Assembly: GCA_026125445.1 (NCBI GenBank)
Contig: JAHCLE010000006.1
Coordinates: forward strand, 1-45,804
Reading direction: 5' to 3'
Length of the DNA: 45,804 nucleotides
Source of the DNA: Burkholderiales bacterium
GTDB taxonomy: Bacteria > Pseudomonadota > Gammaproteobacteria > Burkholderiales > Usitatibacteraceae
The number at the start of each line of letters is the position of its first letter. Within the stretch, counting starts at the first letter, position 1. Shown one piece after another: positions 42,758 through 45,804 of the stretch. Made by a program: the position numbers and the translations under genes. The notes beneath the pieces were generated by a model. The model worked only from the letters and a program-made list of their open reading frames with translations, did no database searches and had not been told where the DNA came from.

Positions 42758-44488
42758 ATGACCGCCCGCAGGAAGAAGCCCGAGGAGCTGCGCAGCCACC
42801 GCTGGTACGGGGTGGACGACATGCGCTCCTTCGGCCACCGCTCGCGCACCGCGCAGATGGGGTTCCACCGCGCCGACTACGCGGGCAAGCCCGTGATCGC
42901 GATCCTCAACACCTGGAGCGACATCAACCCCTGCCACACGCACTTCCGGAGCCGCGCGGAGGAGGTGAAGCGCGGGATCTGGCAGGCGGGCGGCTTCCCG
43001 GTCGAGATGCCCGCGCTCTCGCTCTCCGAGCCCTTCCAGAAGCCCACGACGATGCTCTACCGCAACCTGCTGGCCATGGAGACCGAGGAGCTGCTGCGCA
43101 GCTACCCCGCCGACGGCTGCGTGCTCATGGGCGGCTGCGACAAGACCACGCCGGCCCTGGTCATGGGCGCGCTCGCCATGAACCTGCCGACGATCTTCCT
43201 GCCCGCGGGACCGATGCTGCGCGGCGACTTCCGTGGCCAGCCCCTGGGCAGCGGCAGCGACACCTGGAAGTACTGGGCCGAGCTGCGGGCCGGCAACATC
43301 ACCGGGGAGGACTGGAAGGAGGTCGAGGCCGGCATCGCGCGCTCGCCCGGGCACTGCATGACCATGGGGACCGCCTCGACGATGACGAGCGCGGCCGAGG
43401 CCATGGGCCTCACGCTTCCCGGCGCCGCCTCGATCCCCGCCGCCGACTCCCGCCACGCCCAGATGGCTTCCCTCACGGGCCGGCGCATCGTCGACATGGT
43501 GTGGGAGGACCTGAAGATCCGCGACGTGGTCGACGCGCGCGCGATCGACAACGCCGTCACCACGGTGCTGGCGCTCGGCGGCTCGACCAACGCGATCGTG
43601 CACCTCATCGCCGTGGCCCGCCGGGCGGGCGTCGCGCTCGACCTCGCGCGCTTCGACGCGCTGGCGCGCAAGACCCCCGTGCTCGCCGACGTGCGCCCGT
43701 CGGGCCGCTTCCTGATGGAGGACTTCTTCTATGCGGGGGGCTTGCGCGGCCTGCTCTCGCGCATCGCGGACCTCCTGGACGGCACGGCGCGCACGGTGAA
43801 CGGCCGAACGCTTTCCGAGAACCTCGCCGGCGCGCGCGTATGGAACGACGAGGTGATCCGGCCGCGCGAGCGGCCGCTCGTGGCCGGCGACGGGCTCGCG
43901 GTGCTCACCGGCAACCTCGCTCCCCGCGGCGCCGTCATCAAGCCGCCGGCCATGGAGGCGCGGCTGCACAAGCATGAAGGCCCCGCCGTGGTGTTCTCCA
44001 GCTACGAGGACATGGCCGCGCGCATCGACGACCCCGCGCTCCCGGTGAGCGCCGACTCGGTGATCGTGCTGCAGGGCGCCGGGCCCCAGGGCGCGCCCGG
44101 CATGCCGGAGTGGGGCCAGCTCCCCATCCCGAAGAAGCTCCTGAGAGAGGGCGTTCGCGACATGGTGCGCATCTCGGACGCGCGCATGAGCGGCACGAGC
44201 TACGGCGCCTGCGTGCTGCACGTGGCCCCCGAGTCGCACGTGGGCGGGCCGCTGGCGCTGGTGCGCGACGGCGACCGTATCGCCCTCGACGTGCCCGGCC
44301 GGCGTCTCGAGCTGCGCGTAAGCGAGGAGGAGCTCGCCGCCCGGCGCGCCGCGTGGAAGCCGCCCGCGCCGCGCTACGAGCGCGGCTTCGGCGCGCTGTA
44401 TCTCGAGCACGTCAGCCAGGCCGACGAGGGCTGCGATTTCGACTTCCTCGAGGAGGGCAAGCCCACGCCCGACCCCGAGATCCACTGA
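42758..44488 (+). CDS. IlvD/Edd-family sugar-acid dehydratase (L-arabonate dehydratase-like)
   Basis: 576 residues from ATG 42758, preceded by GGAGGAGAGG. Iron-sulfur dehydratase: cluster cysteines are in [17 protein letters not shown] and [10 protein letters not shown], and the C-terminal part has [19 protein letters not shown]. The sequence is closer to pentonate/arabonate dehydratases than to biosynthetic IlvD ([21 protein letters not shown]-like C-terminus, here split as [12 protein letters not shown]). It would convert an aldonic acid to a 2-keto-3-deoxy acid. The aldehyde dehydrogenase 11 bases downstream, whose N-terminus resembles 2-oxoglutarate-semialdehyde dehydrogenase, fits a Weimberg-type oxidative pentose route. 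The exact sugar is not determined. Confidence 0.87.
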   Translation: MTARRKKPEELRSHRWYGVDDMRSFGHRSRTAQMGFHRADYAGKPVIAILNTWSDINPCHTHFRSRAEEVKRGIWQAGGFPVEMPALSLSEPFQKPTTMLYRNLLAMETEELLRSYPADGCVLMGGCDKTTPALVMGALAMNLPTIFLPAGPMLRGDFRGQPLGSGSDTWKYWAELRAGNITGEDWKEVEAGIARSPGHCMTMGTASTMTSAAEAMGLTLPGAASIPAADSRHAQMASLTGRRIVDMVWEDLKIRDVVDARAIDNAVTTVLALGGSTNAIVHLIAVARRAGVALDLARFDALARKTPVLADVRPSGRFLMEDFFYAGGLRGLLSRIADLLDGTARTVNGRTLSENLAGARVWNDEVIRPRERPLVAGDGLAVLTGNLAPRGAVIKPPAMEARLHKHEGPAVVFSSYEDMAARIDDPALPVSADSVIVLQGAGPQGAPGMPEWGQLPIPKKLLREGVRDMVRISDARMSGTSYGACVLHVAPESHVGGPLALVRDGDRIALDVPGRRLELRVSEEELAARRAAWKPPAPRYERGFGALYLEHVSQADEGCDFDFLEEGKPTPDPEIH

Positions 44489-44499
44489 AGGGGCAGGCG

Positions 44500-45804
44500 A
44501 TGAAGCGCAACTGGATAGGCGGCCAATGGGTCGAGGGCGAGCGTCCCTCCCCGAACATCAATCCCTCGGACACGACCGACGTCGTCGGCGACTACGCGCA
44601 GGCCGGGGAGGCGCACGCCCGTGCGGCCATCGCCGCGGCGCGCGAGGCCTTCCCGAAGTGGGCGGCGGCCACGCCGCAGGCGCGCGCGGACGCCCTCGAC
44701 TTCATCGGCACCGAGATCCTGGCGCGCAAGGCCGAGCTCGGCGACCTGCTGGCCCGCGAGGAGGGGAAGACTCTTCCCGAGGCCATCGGCGAGGCAGGGC
44801 GCGCCGGGCAGATCTTCAAGTTCTTCGCCGGCGAGGCGCTTCGCGTGCCCGGCGAGCGGCTCGCCTCCGTGCGCCCCGGGCTCGACGTCGAGATCACCCG
44901 CGAGCCCCTGGGCGTGGTCGCCGCGATCACGCCCTGGAACTTCCCCATCGCCATGATCACGCGCAAATGCGCGCCCGGCTGGGCCGCCGGCTGCACCGGC
45001 GTGGTGCGGCCCGCCTCGCAGACGCCGTTTTCCGCGCTGGAGCTCGCCGTGCTGGCCGAGCGCGCCGGCATGCCGCCCGGCGTCTTCAACGTCATCACCG
45101 GCAAGTCCGGCGAACTCGGCCCCGAGCTCACCTCCAACCCGAGCGTGCGCAAGCTCACGTTCACGGGCTCGACCGAGGTCGGCAAGTTCTTCCTCGGCTA
45201 CTCCGCCCAGTCGAACATGAAGCAGGTGTGGCTCGAATGCGGCGGCAAGAGCCCCAACCTCGTGTTCGCCGACTGCGACGACCTCGAAGCGGCGGCCGAC
45301 GCCTCGGCCTTCGGCATCTGGGGCAACCAGGGTGAGGTGTGCTCGGCTAACTCCAGGCTCCTGGTCGAGCGCAAGATCAAGGACCAGTTCCTCGATATGC
45401 TGAAGTCCCGCGCCGGCGGCTTCCAGCCAGGCGACCCGCTCGATCCCGAGACCGCCATGGGCTCGATCGTCGAGAAGCGGCAGACCGAGAAGATCATGGG
45501 CTACATCTCCAAGGGCAAGAAGCTCGCCAAGCTCGTCGAGGGCGGCAAGCAACTCAAGATGAACGGCTCCGACAACTACGTGACGCCCACCATCTTCGAC
45601 GAGGTGAGGAACGACATGGTGATCGCGCGCGAGGAGATCTTCGGGCCGGTGCTCTCGGTCATCCCGTTCGAGAGCGAGGAGGAGGCGGTCGGGATCGCCA
45701 ACGACCCGATCTACGGGCTCGCGGCCTCGATCTGGTCCAACGACCTGAAGCGCGTCCACCGGCTGGCGGACGCCATCCAGGCCGGCACCGTTTCGGTCAA
45801 CTGC
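44500..45804 (+). CDS. Aldehyde dehydrogenase, apparent mosaic of three subfamilies, C-terminus cut by window edge
   Basis: 435 codons from ATG 44500 to the window end; roughly 45-50 residues are missing. Catalytic residues are present: Asn147 (TPWNFP), Glu246 (WLECGGKSP), Cys281 (GEVCSAN). Residues 1-140 read like 2-oxoglutarate-semialdehyde (2,5-dioxovalerate) dehydrogenase (INPSDTTDVVGDYAQAG, EEGKTLPEAIGEAGRAGQIF). Residues 142-232 read like succinate-semialdehyde dehydrogenase GabD (AAITPWNFPIAMITRK, SQTPFSALELA, TSNPSVRKLTFTGSTE). Residues 237-435 read like PuuC (SNMKQVWLECGGKSPNLVFA). The cofactor-binding Lys in the KPAS motif is Arg170. Context with the dehydratase favours an oxidative sugar-acid pathway. 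Confidence 0.88.
   Translation, partial: MKRNWIGGQWVEGERPSPNINPSDTTDVVGDYAQAGEAHARAAIAAAREAFPKWAAATPQARADALDFIGTEILARKAELGDLLAREEGKTLPEAIGEAGRAGQIFKFFAGEALRVPGERLASVRPGLDVEITREPLGVVAAITPWNFPIAMITRKCAPGWAAGCTGVVRPASQTPFSALELAVLAERAGMPPGVFNVITGKSGELGPELTSNPSVRKLTFTGSTEVGKFFLGYSAQSNMKQVWLECGGKSPNLVFADCDDLEAAADASAFGIWGNQGEVCSANSRLLVERKIKDQFLDMLKSRAGGFQPGDPLDPETAMGSIVEKRQTEKIMGYISKGKKLAKLVEGGKQLKMNGSDNYVTPTIFDEVRNDMVIAREEIFGPVLSVIPFESEEEAVGIANDPIYGLAASIWSNDLKRVHRLADAIQAGTVSVNC

Noticed and set aside
44526-45335. Alternative plus-strand frame overlapping the aldehyde dehydrogenase
   Set aside because: It is Arg/Gly/Ala-rich without motifs; the frame from 44500 gives a complete aldehyde dehydrogenase core.

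Overview
The window is about 45.8 kb of high-GC DNA, densely packed and mostly organised in tight operons. The genome looks like that of a proteobacterium, most likely a betaproteobacterium or a close relative. Grounds for this are kynA-type tryptophan dioxygenase, a two-domain polyP:AMP phosphotransferase, a CYTH-CHAD protein, TonB-dependent receptor style and gene density. The complex I operon does not look like the usual alpha/beta/gamma type, so the assignment is an inference. I saw no insertion sequence, phage, CRISPR array or rRNA. There is one tRNA (Phe).

Layout. 1-2379 (minus): an arsS-type arsenosugar operon, with ArsS, a metallophosphoesterase-like protein and a TVP38/TMEM64 membrane protein cut by the window edge. 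2508-4400: an ECF sigma factor and its membrane anti-sigma factor, whose periplasmic half is a DsrE-like domain, divergent from a secreted DsrE-like protein. Both promoters share the same ECF-type motif. 4452-10347 (plus): tryptophan dioxygenase, a CYTH-CHAD protein, a small cytochrome c, polyphosphate:AMP phosphotransferase, and an MscS channel with a cyclic-nucleotide-binding domain. 10351-10413: a perfect 30-bp inverted repeat. 10428-15403: a partner-switching signalling set (RsbW-like kinase, FecR protein, OmpA-like lipoprotein, CHASE2-PP2C phosphatase, metallo-beta-lactamase-fold protein, STAS protein). 15528-16754: a Tat lipoprotein amidohydrolase.

16761-21890 (minus): a ferritin-like gene followed by a 2-oxoacid oxidoreductase (gamma, alpha, beta) and an NAD(P)-binding flavoprotein with a fused ferredoxin domain. 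22002-26682 (minus): a TPR/OGT-like protein, tRNA-Phe and a TonB-dependent receptor. 26857-28300: an OmpR-type regulator with a degenerate receiver and a divergent LytTR protein. 28304-41496 (minus): a complete 14-gene nuoA-N operon. 41633-45804 (plus): an AbrB-family membrane protein, an IlvD/Edd-family sugar-acid dehydratase and an aldehyde dehydrogenase running off the end.

Themes. The electron-transfer genes are linked by regulation: an FNR-like palindrome TTGAC-N4-GTCAA lies upstream of both the ferritin/por operon and nuoA, and the one at nuoA is positioned for class II activation. The complex I operon is unusual: NuoF lacks the glutamate that enforces NADH over NADPH in E. coli, and NuoG is only about 481 residues. 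The last gene reads as a mosaic of three aldehyde dehydrogenase subfamilies. All functions are inferred from reading the sequence; no database search was run.
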